Shown piece after piece: positions 1-6,765 of a stretch of 10,390 nucleotides of DNA (its first letter is position 1; every line of letters begins with the position of its first letter). The DNA comes from Desulfonatronospira sp. GTDB lineage: Bacteria > Desulfobacterota > Desulfovibrionia > Desulfovibrionales > Desulfonatronovibrionaceae. Both the position numbers and the translations under genes were made by a program. The notes under the pieces are model-generated. The model ran no database searches. It had not been told where the DNA came from and was given only the letters and a program-made list of their open reading frames with translations. The stretch lies in assembly GCA_003554505.1 (NCBI GenBank), contig PWGS01000305.1, positions 1-10,390 on the forward strand, given 5' to 3'.

Positions 1-134
1 CAGAAAAGAAGATAAAATAAAAAATATTTTTTTCTTTTCTCTTTCAGAAGAAGATACAAGAATAAGATATAAACAATTTCAAACCGGCATAATCAAGACA
101 TATTCAGGTTGGCGCTCACACCTGTCTGTGTCTG
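1..134. other. AT-rich non-coding leader upstream of modA
   Basis: No ATG occurs anywhere before position 138 on the + strand, and no coding region is supported here. The stretch is strikingly A/T-rich at its left end, with a perfect 14-base palindrome of six A, TA, six T at 19-32. A looser inverted pair, AGAAAAGAA (2-10) and TTCTTTTCT (32-40), shares base 32 with the palindrome, so the two cannot form together. A TATAAA at 68-73 resembles a -10 box but has no matching -35 box at normal spacing. The region probably holds the mod promoter and perhaps the end of an upstream unit. No ModE-type operator was recognised. Confidence 0.4.
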
Positions 135-869
135 TTGATGTTGTTTCTGCTTTTGCCCGGTACAGTTAAGGCCCGGGAACTTATTGTTTCCGCAGCAGCT
201 TCCCTCACCGGTACATTCGATGAAATCAGCGCCCAGTTCGAGGCCGATAACCCCGGGGTCAGGGTGGTGAGAAACTACGCATCTTCAGGGGTCCTTTACA
301 GACAGATAACCCAGGGAGCACCAGTGGACGTTTATGCATCAGCCAATATGCACTGGATGCAGAAAGCAGAAAAAGCCGGGCTGGTGTCGGCAGACAAATA
401 CCATATCTTTGCTTACAACCAGATTGTACTAGCGACTTCGGGATCAGAGAGGCTTGATGTTTCTGAGCCTGGGGATTTAAGGCTTGGAAGACTCCGTAGA
501 ATCGGGATTACCAACCCTGCTATCTCCCCGGCGGGTAATTACGCCATGCTTTCTCTTAAAAAACTGGGGCTCTGGGATGAGCTGGAACAAAAAATGATTT
601 ACGCCGAAACAGTAACTCAACTCATGGATTATATACGCAGGGGTGAAGTGGATGCAGGCTTTGTTTTTGCATCGGATATTTTGCGGGGGCAGGACGCTGT
701 GCAGAAAAAATTCACAATGCCCCTTGAATCATTACCCGCTTACCCCATGGCGATACTTAAGAACAGCAAAAAACCGGAACTTGCCGGCAAATTCGTTGAT
801 CTTGTCCTGTCTCAGACAGGACAGGGCATCATGAAAAAAAACGGATTTCAAGCCGTAAATCAAAAGTAA
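135..869 (+). CDS. modA: ModA, periplasmic molybdate-binding protein (5' end uncertain)
   Basis: This is the solute-binding component of a molybdate ABC importer. It would capture the oxyanion outside the inner membrane and supply the Mo needed for FeMo-co. Family hallmarks, numbered from the TTG at 135, are AAASL at 20-24, ASSG at 49-52 and GAPVDVYASA at 61-70. A C-terminal block with YPMAI and a TGQGIMKKNGF ending also fits ModA. A hydrophobic core (MLFLLLPGTVKA) followed by RELIV resembles the end of a signal peptide, but it is too short and lacks the usual positive N-region. The only in-frame starts are TTG 135 and ATG 138. The frame is open upstream to a TAA at 90-92 but contains no ATG, GTG or earlier TTG, and there is no clear Shine-Dalgarno site. 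An upstream frameshift, a non-standard start or N-terminal loss is possible. The stop codon overlaps the modC start. Related families that bind tungstate or other oxyanions cannot be fully excluded. Confidence 0.85.
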   Translation: MMLFLLLPGTVKARELIVSAAASLTGTFDEISAQFEADNPGVRVVRNYASSGVLYRQITQGAPVDVYASANMHWMQKAEKAGLVSADKYHIFAYNQIVLATSGSERLDVSEPGDLRLGRLRRIGITNPAISPAGNYAMLSLKKLGLWDELEQKMIYAETVTQLMDYIRRGEVDAGFVFASDILRGQDAVQKKFTMPLESLPAYPMAILKNSKKPELAGKFVDLVLSQTGQGIMKKNGFQAVNQK

Positions 870-1612
870 TGCATGTCATATGTCAGATAACAGCCAGCTT
901 TAAAAGCGCTACAGGAAATTTCTCCCTGAACGCAAATTTTGAGACATCTTCCTCGTCCATTGTTTTGTTCGGGCCTTCCGGTGCGGGCAAGAGCCTGACT
1001 TTAATGGCCCTGGCCGGACTGCAGGTTCCAGACCGGGGAAAAATAACCATCGATGGGCACACTCTCTACGACTCGCAAAAGAAGGTCAACATTGCTGCCA
1101 GAAAACGCAGGGTGGGCATGCTCTTCCAGGATTATGCCCTTTTTCCCCACCTGAGTGTCATGGACAACGTGGGTTTTGGGCTTAAAAGGTCTTTCAGACC
1201 GTTAAAAAAACAGCAAAAAGATAAGATCTTCCAGTTTATCCAAATGTTCGGCCTGGAAAATCATACATACAAAAGACCTCAACAACTGTCCGGAGGACAA
1301 CGCCAAAGAGCGGCCCTGGCCAGAGCTCTGGTTTGCAGCCCCGACATTCTCCTGCTGGATGAACCTTTCAGCGCCCTGGATCAGCCCCTGCGCATCAAAA
1401 TGCGCTCGGAACTGGGCAGCATCCTGGAAAAATTCAGCATGCCCATGATCATGGTCAGTCACGACCGCGAAGACGTGGAGGCCTTTGGCGAGACCCTGGT
1501 TTCATTCGGCCACGGACGTGTGCTGGAGGTACTGGATTACCAGTCCAGAAGAAAAGAAGGACAAAGTGTCATGGACATACTTGCCCCCCTTTATCAAGCT
1601 GCAAGCACGTGA
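869..1612 (+). CDS. modC: ModC-type ABC transporter ATPase (no TOBE domain)
   Basis: This is the cytoplasmic ATP-hydrolysing subunit of an oxyanion importer, presumably the partner of the ModA encoded just upstream. All nucleotide-binding motifs are visible: Walker A GPSGAGKS at 35-42, Q-loop Gln87 in LFQDYALFPH, signature LSGGQRQR at 140-147, Walker B ILLLDEP at 160-166, D-loop SALD at 168-171 and switch His198. At 247 residues it lacks the C-terminal TOBE/MOP domain that brings classical ModC proteins to about 350 residues, so it is either a short ModC or a WtpC/TupC-like ATPase. ATG 869 overlaps the modA TAA (TAATG), which implies translational coupling, and no independent Shine-Dalgarno site is evident. 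No permease gene lies between or after the two genes, so the membrane subunit must be encoded elsewhere or be missing. Confidence 0.83.
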   Translation: MHVICQITASFKSATGNFSLNANFETSSSSIVLFGPSGAGKSLTLMALAGLQVPDRGKITIDGHTLYDSQKKVNIAARKRRVGMLFQDYALFPHLSVMDNVGFGLKRSFRPLKKQQKDKIFQFIQMFGLENHTYKRPQQLSGGQRQRAALARALVCSPDILLLDEPFSALDQPLRIKMRSELGSILEKFSMPMIMVSHDREDVEAFGETLVSFGHGRVLEVLDYQSRRKEGQSVMDILAPLYQAAST

Positions 1613-1620
1613 CAGGGGCC

Positions 1621-1636
1621 TGGCCAGGGCATTGCC
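1621..1636 (+). promoter_or_regulatory. Candidate sigma54 (-24/-12) promoter for nifA
   Basis: TGGCCAGGGCATTGCC starts nine bases after the modC stop. It has the TGGC and TTGC cores, with GG (1622-1623) and GC (1634-1635) exactly ten bases apart as RpoN promoters require. It ends in ATTGCC, like the nifH promoter here. It differs from the TGGCACG-N4-TTGCA consensus at three positions. Transcription would begin near 1647 and leave a leader of about 168 bases before nifA. No TGT-N10-ACA site was found in the roughly 150 bases upstream, so which activator would drive it is unknown. Confidence 0.45.
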
Positions 1637-1686
1637 ATGTTTATACAAAAAGCGCAATACAAGACGGCAACCTCGTCTAGTTTTTA

Positions 1687-1698
1687 TACAATATTGTA
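1687..1698. promoter_or_regulatory. Perfect 12-bp palindrome TACAATATTGTA in the nifA leader
   Basis: TACAATATTGTA is its own reverse complement and lies in the non-coding stretch 1613-1814 between modC and nifA. It is about 40 bases downstream of the predicted nifA transcription start and about 117 bases before the nifA start codon. Such a site could be an operator for a dimeric repressor. No specific regulator family is identified from the sequence, and the AT-rich context raises the odds of chance occurrence. Confidence 0.3.
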
Positions 1699-1814
1699 CA
1701 CGAAACAGCCTGCCCACAATAAAAGCCTCGGGCATCAAAGCGCAACAAACTGCAATTATAGAAATAATGTCATATGGTCCGAAAAATGAAATACTTTACA
1801 TAAAAAAGATACCT

Positions 1815-3359
1815 ATGGAATCTCTGACCCAAGTCAAACTCAACGTCCTGCATGAAATCAGCAAGGTCATAGAAAAGGCCCTGGACCTGGACAAGGCCCT
1901 GGAAGCCATTCTGAAGATCCTGGCTGACTCCCTGAGCATGAAGCGCGGAGCATTCTCCTTTATTGAAGAGGACAGCGGACTCCTGGTCATCAGTGCCTCC
2001 CACGGTCTGACACCCCAGGAGAAAAACAGAGGGGTGTACCGCATGGATGAAGGCGTAACCGGGCGTATCTTTTCTACGGGCAAGCCCTTTATCGTTCCGG
2101 ACATTGCAAAGGAACCCCTGTTCCTGGACAAGACAGGGTCCAGGAGCATGGAAAAAGGGCGGATTTCCTTTGTGGGCGTACCGATAACCCTGCAGGGTAT
2201 CACTGTGGGCGTGTTGACTGTGGACAGGCTCTTTGAGCAGGACATCTCCTTTGAAGAGGACATTCGACTCTTAAGCATCGTGGCCGCCATGGTAGGTCAG
2301 TTTGTCAGCCTGAACCGCCAGGTCAGAGACCGGGAAGAAAACCTGCGCAGGGAGAACCAGAGCCTCAAAACCAGGCTTTCCAGCTCTTTTCAGAGATTTT
2401 TCATAGTCGGCAAGAGTTCCAGCATGCTCCAGATACGCCAGATGATGGAGAAGGTCGCCCCCACCAGGGCGACGGTCCTTCTTCTGGGAGAATCCGGTAC
2501 CGGCAAGACCCTGATAGCCGACATCATTCATGAACTCAGTGAAAGGGGAAAATACCCTTTTATCAAGGTCAATTGCGCTTCTCTTCCGGAGAATCTTCTG
2601 GAATCCGAACTGTTCGGATATGAGAAGGGCGCTTTTACTGGGGCGGTGCGATCCAAGCCGGGGCGCTTTGAAGAGGCGCACAAAGGAACTATATTCCTGG
2701 ACGAAATCGGGGAGATGCCGGCTGGGCTGCAGGCCAAGCTGCTCAGGTTTCTCCAGGAAAGGGATTTTGAAAGGCTGGGCGGCAACAAAACCTACCGGGT
2801 GGATGTTCGGGTAATCGCAGCAACCAACAAGGACCTGGAAAAGGAGGTTCAGGAGGGCCGATTCCGCGAAGATCTGTATTACCGCCTGAATGTCTTCCCC
2901 ATGCGGGTGCCTTCGTTGCGTGAACGACGCGAGGACATCCCCGCTTTGATCAATCACTTTCTGGACAAAGTGGCCCGGGAGTATGGCCGGCGTCTGGTCC
3001 TGAGCAAGTCCAGCCTGGACTACCTGGTGGCGTACGAGTGGCCGGGCAATATCCGGGAACTGGAAAACCTGGTGGAAAAACTCTCCATAATGAGTGAAGG
3101 ACAGATGGTGGAATTAAAAGACCTGCCCTCAGGCATGCTGCAAGAAAAATTGCACCCCGGCCAGGGACAGGAGCAGGACAGAAATCACTCACTTTTAGAC
3201 ATGGAGAAAAAAGAAGTTCTGTCCGCATTACAGCGCAACAGCTGGGTGCAGTCCCGCGCTGCCAGAGACCTTGGCCTGACCCAGCGTCAGATGAGCTATC
3301 GCATCAACAAGTTCAACCTTAAAGATTACATCTCCCGGCAGAAAAAAAACCGTGCCTGA
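1815..3359 (+). CDS. nifA: NifA, sigma54-dependent activator of nif genes
   Basis: This 514-residue protein belongs to the enhancer-binding family that hydrolyses ATP to open RpoN promoters. An N-terminal GAF-type sensor covers about residues 20-165. The AAA+ domain has Walker A GESGTGKT at 225-232, the sigma54-contacting GAFTGA loop at 272-277 and Walker B IFLDEIGE at 293-300. The C-terminal Fis-type helix-turn-helix (about 478-500, WVQSRAARDLGLTQRQMSYRI) closely matches the NifA type. The linker between the AAA+ and DNA-binding domains has no cysteines, and Cys254 is the only one in the protein. It therefore lacks the cysteine motif of the oxygen-sensing rhizobial NifA class. The frame is open back into modC. 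ATG 1815 was chosen because it gives the usual NifA length and begins just before the conserved helix; ATG 1767 is the alternative, and neither has a strong Shine-Dalgarno site. No nifL is present in the window. Confidence 0.93.
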   Translation: MESLTQVKLNVLHEISKVIEKALDLDKALEAILKILADSLSMKRGAFSFIEEDSGLLVISASHGLTPQEKNRGVYRMDEGVTGRIFSTGKPFIVPDIAKEPLFLDKTGSRSMEKGRISFVGVPITLQGITVGVLTVDRLFEQDISFEEDIRLLSIVAAMVGQFVSLNRQVRDREENLRRENQSLKTRLSSSFQRFFIVGKSSSMLQIRQMMEKVAPTRATVLLLGESGTGKTLIADIIHELSERGKYPFIKVNCASLPENLLESELFGYEKGAFTGAVRSKPGRFEEAHKGTIFLDEIGEMPAGLQAKLLRFLQERDFERLGGNKTYRVDVRVIAATNKDLEKEVQEGRFREDLYYRLNVFPMRVPSLRERREDIPALINHFLDKVAREYGRRLVLSKSSLDYLVAYEWPGNIRELENLVEKLSIMSEGQMVELKDLPSGMLQEKLHPGQGQEQDRNHSLLDMEKKEVLSALQRNSWVQSRAARDLGLTQRQMSYRINKFNLKDYISRQKKNRA

Positions 3360-3385
3360 TAAGATGAAACTGCAAAAAGCCTTCA

Positions 3386-3398
3386 ACCTGGATCAGGT
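3386..3398 (-). terminator. Weak hairpin in the nifA/nifV convergent gap
   Basis: The 38 bases between the two convergent stop codons contain ACCTG-GAT-CAGGT, a 5-bp stem with a 3-base loop that overlaps the last base of the nifV stop codon. On the - strand it is followed, after eight bases, by TTTTT. This is the only terminator-like element seen between nifA and nifV. The stem is short and the T-run is displaced, so termination is uncertain. Confidence 0.25.
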
Positions 3399-4567
3399 CA
3401 AACAAGCTGGCCTGGCAACTCTTTGATTGAAGTCAGCTGTCTGCTTTTCGATTCCCTGCAGTCACATCCTGTCTGTTTCTGCAGCATCTTTCTCAACTGA
3501 TCGTCAGGTAAAGGCCCGCCTCTGTTTTCTGCGGCCCGGCGAACTTCACTCACCAGGACCTCCATATTCACAGGCCGGTGGTCCAGCCCCATTTCCCTGA
3601 GCTTACCCCGGACTGCGCCTGCCCCGCTCTTTCTGCCCAGGCTGATTTGGCGCTGCATACCCATTTCTCTGGGTTCAAAAGGTTCAAACAGCTCAAAGGA
3701 CTTGTACAAGGCATCAGCGTGCAGGCCTGATTCGCAGTAAAAGAGCTCATTGCCCAGAACCGCCCTGTTGGGACTTATGTCTACACCTGCAAGATCTGCA
3801 ATATAACCGCTAAGCTCCAACAGTCTCCGGGGCTGATACATATTACAGCCTCTTCTGTGCACCAGAAAAGCCAGGACTTCTTCCAGGCGGGCAATCCCGG
3901 CCCTTTCACCGATTCCCAGGACGCTGACATCCACGTAGTCCACCCCGCAGGATAATGCCGTTATGGCATTGGCCGAAGCCATACCGAAGTCATTATGACC
4001 ATGAAAGGCAAGCTTCAAATCCATAACTTCTCTGAAGGGCTTCACGGCTTCAATCAGGCCTCCAGGCTCCATAACCCCCAGAGTGTCTGAAAGGCGAATA
4101 CGCCATACACCAAGATCTTGAGCCCTCTGAGCCACTTGCAGAGCAAACTCTTTGTCCGCCCGGGAAAAATCCTCCAAACCAAGTGACACCCTGGCCTTCA
4201 GTCTATCGGTGCAGGCCAGGGTTTTTTCAAGAAGTTTAAGGGCCTTGCCACGGTCCAGACCGAGGCGCTTCTCAATATGCAGGTCTGATACAGGCAGGGC
4301 TGCATTTATGATGTCCGGGCCAAGAGTGTCAGCGTACTCCAGGTCCTGAATGCGGCATGGAGACCAGAGGCTGACCTGCGGTGCACTGGATTGTTGTTTT
4401 AGATAATCAACAAGACCTGCCAGATTTTCATCCCTGCCCACGGAACCTGCTTCCAGCTCCTCCAGACCCAGACCACACAGCTTGTCCAGAATAACTTTTT
4501 TTTGTTCCAGACTGAGATACAGTCCGTAGCGCTGATCTCCTTCTCTTAAGGTAGAATCTATTAACAT
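3398..4567 (-). CDS. nifV: NifV, homocitrate synthase
   Basis: Condenses acetyl-CoA with 2-oxoglutarate to (R)-homocitrate, the organic ligand of the nitrogenase FeMo-cofactor; it acts in the cytoplasm. The 389-residue protein has the DRE-TIM barrel signature of the alpha-isopropylmalate/homocitrate synthase family: IDSTLREGDQ at 3-12, with Asp4, Arg8 and Glu9 as likely metal and catalytic residues; metal ligands His189 and His191 in HGHNDFG; GIGERAG at 218-224; and GLHADAL at 281-287. Its place between nifA and nifH supports NifV over leucine- or lysine-pathway relatives, and its length fits NifV rather than the longer LeuA. ATG 4567 was chosen because NifV proteins begin two or three residues before the conserved ID-TLR block. 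ATG 4591 would add eight residues, and its GAGG lies only one base upstream, too close for a normal ribosome-binding site. It is convergent with nifA and divergent from nifH, so it needs its own promoter. Confidence 0.9.
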   Translation of the reverse strand: MLIDSTLREGDQRYGLYLSLEQKKVILDKLCGLGLEELEAGSVGRDENLAGLVDYLKQQSSAPQVSLWSPCRIQDLEYADTLGPDIINAALPVSDLHIEKRLGLDRGKALKLLEKTLACTDRLKARVSLGLEDFSRADKEFALQVAQRAQDLGVWRIRLSDTLGVMEPGGLIEAVKPFREVMDLKLAFHGHNDFGMASANAITALSCGVDYVDVSVLGIGERAGIARLEEVLAFLVHRRGCNMYQPRRLLELSGYIADLAGVDISPNRAVLGNELFYCESGLHADALYKSFELFEPFEPREMGMQRQISLGRKSGAGAVRGKLREMGLDHRPVNMEVLVSEVRRAAENRGGPLPDDQLRKMLQKQTGCDCRESKSRQLTSIKELPGQLV

Positions 4568-4713
4568 AAAGTAATATTCTGCACAAAACATGCCTCAAAA
4601 CATATAAGGCGCGTCCGCCATCTTTGAATACCAGGCTGAACATACCCCCACTTCAGGATGTGACTGCAATCTGCGCCTGCATATAGCAGCAAATCGTGCA
4701 TGCCCTACTATTT

Positions 4714-4742
4714 TGTAGTACATAGCTACATTTTTGAATGTA
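4714..4742. promoter_or_regulatory. NifA-like upstream site and overlapping inverted repeats
   Basis: TGTAG-N7-CTACA (4714-4730) is a symmetric site that reads TGT-N11-ACA, one base longer than the standard NifA site TGT-N10-ACA. It is centred about 147 bases upstream of the predicted nifH transcription start, where NifA sites usually lie. A second perfect inverted repeat, TACATT-TTTG-AATGTA (4727-4742), overlaps its right half. No exact TGT-N10-ACA was found elsewhere in the nifV-nifH gap. The first repeat is the best NifA-site candidate. The second could bind another dimeric regulator or act on the divergent nifV. Confidence 0.4.
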
Positions 4743-4800
4743 ACATTTTCCAGCTCCGCTTTAAATAAACTTCAAGACTCCTGGTTTGTATTGCCAAACA

Positions 4801-4813
4801 TATCAAAAAGTTA
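4801..4813 (+). promoter_or_regulatory. IHF-binding site consensus at the nifH promoter
   Basis: TATCAAAAAGTTA matches every fixed position of the IHF consensus WATCAANNNNTTR. It lies between the NifA-like upstream site and the sigma54 promoter, about 30 bases upstream of the -24 element. That is where IHF bends nifH promoter DNA to bring NifA to RNA polymerase in well-studied diazotrophs. Position and sequence together make it credible. Confidence 0.6.
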
Positions 4814-4842
4814 AGTCAGAATGCACTGTCGTTTTCATCTCC

Positions 4843-4858
4843 TGGCATGTCTATTGCC
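4843..4858 (+). promoter_or_regulatory. Sigma54 (-24/-12) promoter of nifH
   Basis: TGGCATGTCTATTGCC matches the RpoN consensus TGGCACG-N4-TTGCA at 10 of 12 fixed positions. GG (4844-4845) and GC (4856-4857) have the required 10-base spacing. Transcription should start near 4869, giving a leader of about 73 bases before the nifH ATG. The upstream IHF consensus and TGT...ACA repeat support NifA-dependent control of the whole nifH-I1-I2-D-K-E unit. Confidence 0.8.
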
Positions 4859-4890
4859 ATAGACCGAAGACAATCGCGGCACAGGGCTGA

Positions 4891-5772
<882 letters not shown>

Positions 5773-5788
5773 TTCAAGACTTTGCTGC

Positions 5789-5817
5789 AATATTTCCTGA
5801 TAACCAGCTGAAATATT
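5789..5817 (+). other. Hairpin 1 in the nifH-nifI1 spacer
   Basis: AATATTTC (5789-5796) and GAAATATT (5810-5817) form a perfect 8-bp inverted repeat 16 bases after the nifH stop. Inside the 13-base loop, CTG (5797-5799) can pair with CAG (5805-5807), lengthening the stem across a two-base bulge. No U-run follows. It may protect the nifH 3' end after processing rather than terminate transcription. Confidence 0.4.
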
Positions 5818-5836
5818 ATATCAGAACTTGCGGCAG

Positions 5837-5873
5837 TCAGGGAAAGGAGCTTGCATAACCTGCCTTTTCCTGA
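5837..5873 (+). other. Hairpin 2 in the nifH-nifI1 spacer
   Basis: TCAGGGAAAGG (5837-5847) pairs with CCTTTTCCTGA (5863-5873) over 11 bp with a single G-U and a 15-base loop. No U-tract follows, so it is not a classical intrinsic terminator. It could partly attenuate or stabilise the transcript and so favour nifH over the distal genes. The left arm overlaps a weak sigma54-like match at 5840-5855. Confidence 0.5.
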
Positions 5874-5903
5874 GCTTTGCCTGTAAAAGATAACAACAAA
5901 TCC

Positions 5904-5910
5904 AAGGAGG
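5904..5910 (+). promoter_or_regulatory. Shine-Dalgarno site deciding the nifI1 start
   Basis: AAGGAGG lies six bases before ATG 5917. Three ATGs are close together: 5913 (another frame), 5917 and 5923. This spacing and the family-typical MxMIRAIVRP opening favour 5917. Confidence 0.7.
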
Positions 5911-5916
5911 AAATGG

Positions 5917-6237
5917 ATGATAATGATAAGGGCCATTGTCAGGCCGGAAAAAACCAACGAAGTGATGCAGTCCCTGCTGGAGGCGGGTTACCCAGCCATG
6001 ACCAAGATGGAGGTCGCAGGACGGGGTAAGCAGAGGGGGCTTAAGCTTGGTCAGGTTATTTATGATGAACTGCCCAAGGAAATGATTATGCTGGTGGTCC
6101 CGGAGCGGGAAAAGGAATTCGCGCTTAGGGCCATCATGGAATCCGCCCGGACAGGAAACGGCAACTTTGGAGACGGCAAGGTTTTTGTTTCCCCGGTGGA
6201 AGAGTCATACACAGTATCCACCGGCATAAAGGAATAA
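5917..6237 (+). CDS. nifI1: NifI1, PII-like nitrogenase regulator
   Basis: One half of the NifI1/NifI2 complex that binds the MoFe protein and blocks access of NifH when ammonium rises (post-translational switch-off). 2-oxoglutarate and ATP relieve the block. The 106-residue protein has the GlnB fold signature: MIRAIVRPEK at 3-12, a T-loop around 36-53 (RGKQRGLKLGQVIYDELPK), and the C-terminal GNFGDGKVFVSPV at 82-94. It lacks the usual GlnB T-loop uridylylation context and instead carries the NifI1-type YDELPK segment. Its position between nifH and nifD, 15 bases before nifI2, is diagnostic of nitrogenases of methanogens, clostridia and sulfate reducers. The 144-base gap from nifH contains two strong potential hairpins. 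Confidence 0.95.
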   Translation: MIMIRAIVRPEKTNEVMQSLLEAGYPAMTKMEVAGRGKQRGLKLGQVIYDELPKEMIMLVVPEREKEFALRAIMESARTGNGNFGDGKVFVSPVEESYTVSTGIKE

Positions 6238-6252
6238 CAAAAGGAGAATCCC

Positions 6253-6648
6253 ATGAAGGAAGTAATGGCCATAATCCGGGCCAACAAAATCAACCAGACC
6301 AAAAAGGCCCTGGTGGACGCAGGACTGCCCTCCTTTACAGCCAACCGGTGCATGGGTCGCGGCAATAGGCCAGTGGATTTTGAAATGCTGGAAGCACTGA
6401 AAAATGAAACCGAGGACAGTGCCGATGTATTACCCTCGTTGTCCCAGGGTGCACGTCTAATCCCCAAGAGGCTGCTGAGCATGGTGGTCCCCCCTGAGCA
6501 GGTTTCCAGAGGGGTTCAGCTGCTCATGGAGGTCAACAGGACCGGGACCCAGGGGGACGGAAAGATTTTTGTCATGCCTGTCACCGAGGTATACCGGGTA
6601 CGCACCCGGGAAGAAGGCCTGAGCGCCATTGACGAGATGGCCGGGTGA
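6253..6648 (+). CDS. nifI2: NifI2, PII-like nitrogenase regulator
   Basis: Partner of NifI1 in the hetero-oligomer that inhibits dinitrogenase in response to the 2-oxoglutarate/nitrogen state. The 131-residue protein opens MKEVMAIIRANK and ends in the PII motif TGTQGDGKIFVMPVTEVYRVRT at about 98-118. It has a longer T-loop than NifI1 (about residues 35-72, including GRGNRP and an acidic stretch), as is typical of NifI2. AAGGAG at 6241-6246, six bases before the ATG, supports the start. It was probably produced by an old duplication of a glnB-like gene. Because NifI1 and NifI2 act together, nitrogenase here is likely controlled at the enzyme level as well as by NifA. Confidence 0.95.
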   Translation: MKEVMAIIRANKINQTKKALVDAGLPSFTANRCMGRGNRPVDFEMLEALKNETEDSADVLPSLSQGARLIPKRLLSMVVPPEQVSRGVQLLMEVNRTGTQGDGKIFVMPVTEVYRVRTREEGLSAIDEMAG

Positions 6649-6765
6649 TCAGGCAAGGCTGCAAACCACTATACACAATATTAAAGATTAACGCGCAGGC
6701 CTTACGCCATTAACAGCTTGTCCCGGAATAATGAGGGCAGGGGCAAGGCATCTGCAGGAGGATAA
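6649..6765 (+). other. nifI2-nifD spacer with repeated GGCAAGGC
   Basis: This 117-base spacer contains two direct copies of GGCAAGGC (6652-6659 and 6742-6749). Either could pair with GCCTTACGCC (6699-6708) across a two-base bulge, giving two mutually exclusive weak stems. The second copy ends six bases before the nifD AGGAGG (6756-6761). No terminator is seen. The pairing is speculative. Confidence 0.25.

Noticed and set aside
1..40. Composite terminator formed by the A/T-rich palindrome and the outer AGAAAAGAA/TTCTTTTCT pair
   Set aside because: The two repeats have different centres and share base 32, so they cannot nest. Stem composition is almost all A/T, so evidence for termination is weak.
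1485..1814. A 110-residue N-terminal extension of nifA overlapping modC
   Set aside because: The frame is open, but this part resembles no known domain, overlaps the modC coding region and would exceed normal NifA length. A start at 1815 gives 514 residues with a proper GAF domain.
2271..2957. Long open frame on the - strand inside nifA
   Set aside because: It lies wholly within the conserved AAA+ region of nifA; its translation shows no recognised domain and reflects the codon bias of the real gene.
6741..6756. Sigma54-like match GGGCAAGGCATCTGCA just before nifD
   Set aside because: Spacing is right, but transcription would begin at about the nifD ATG and leave out its ribosome-binding site.
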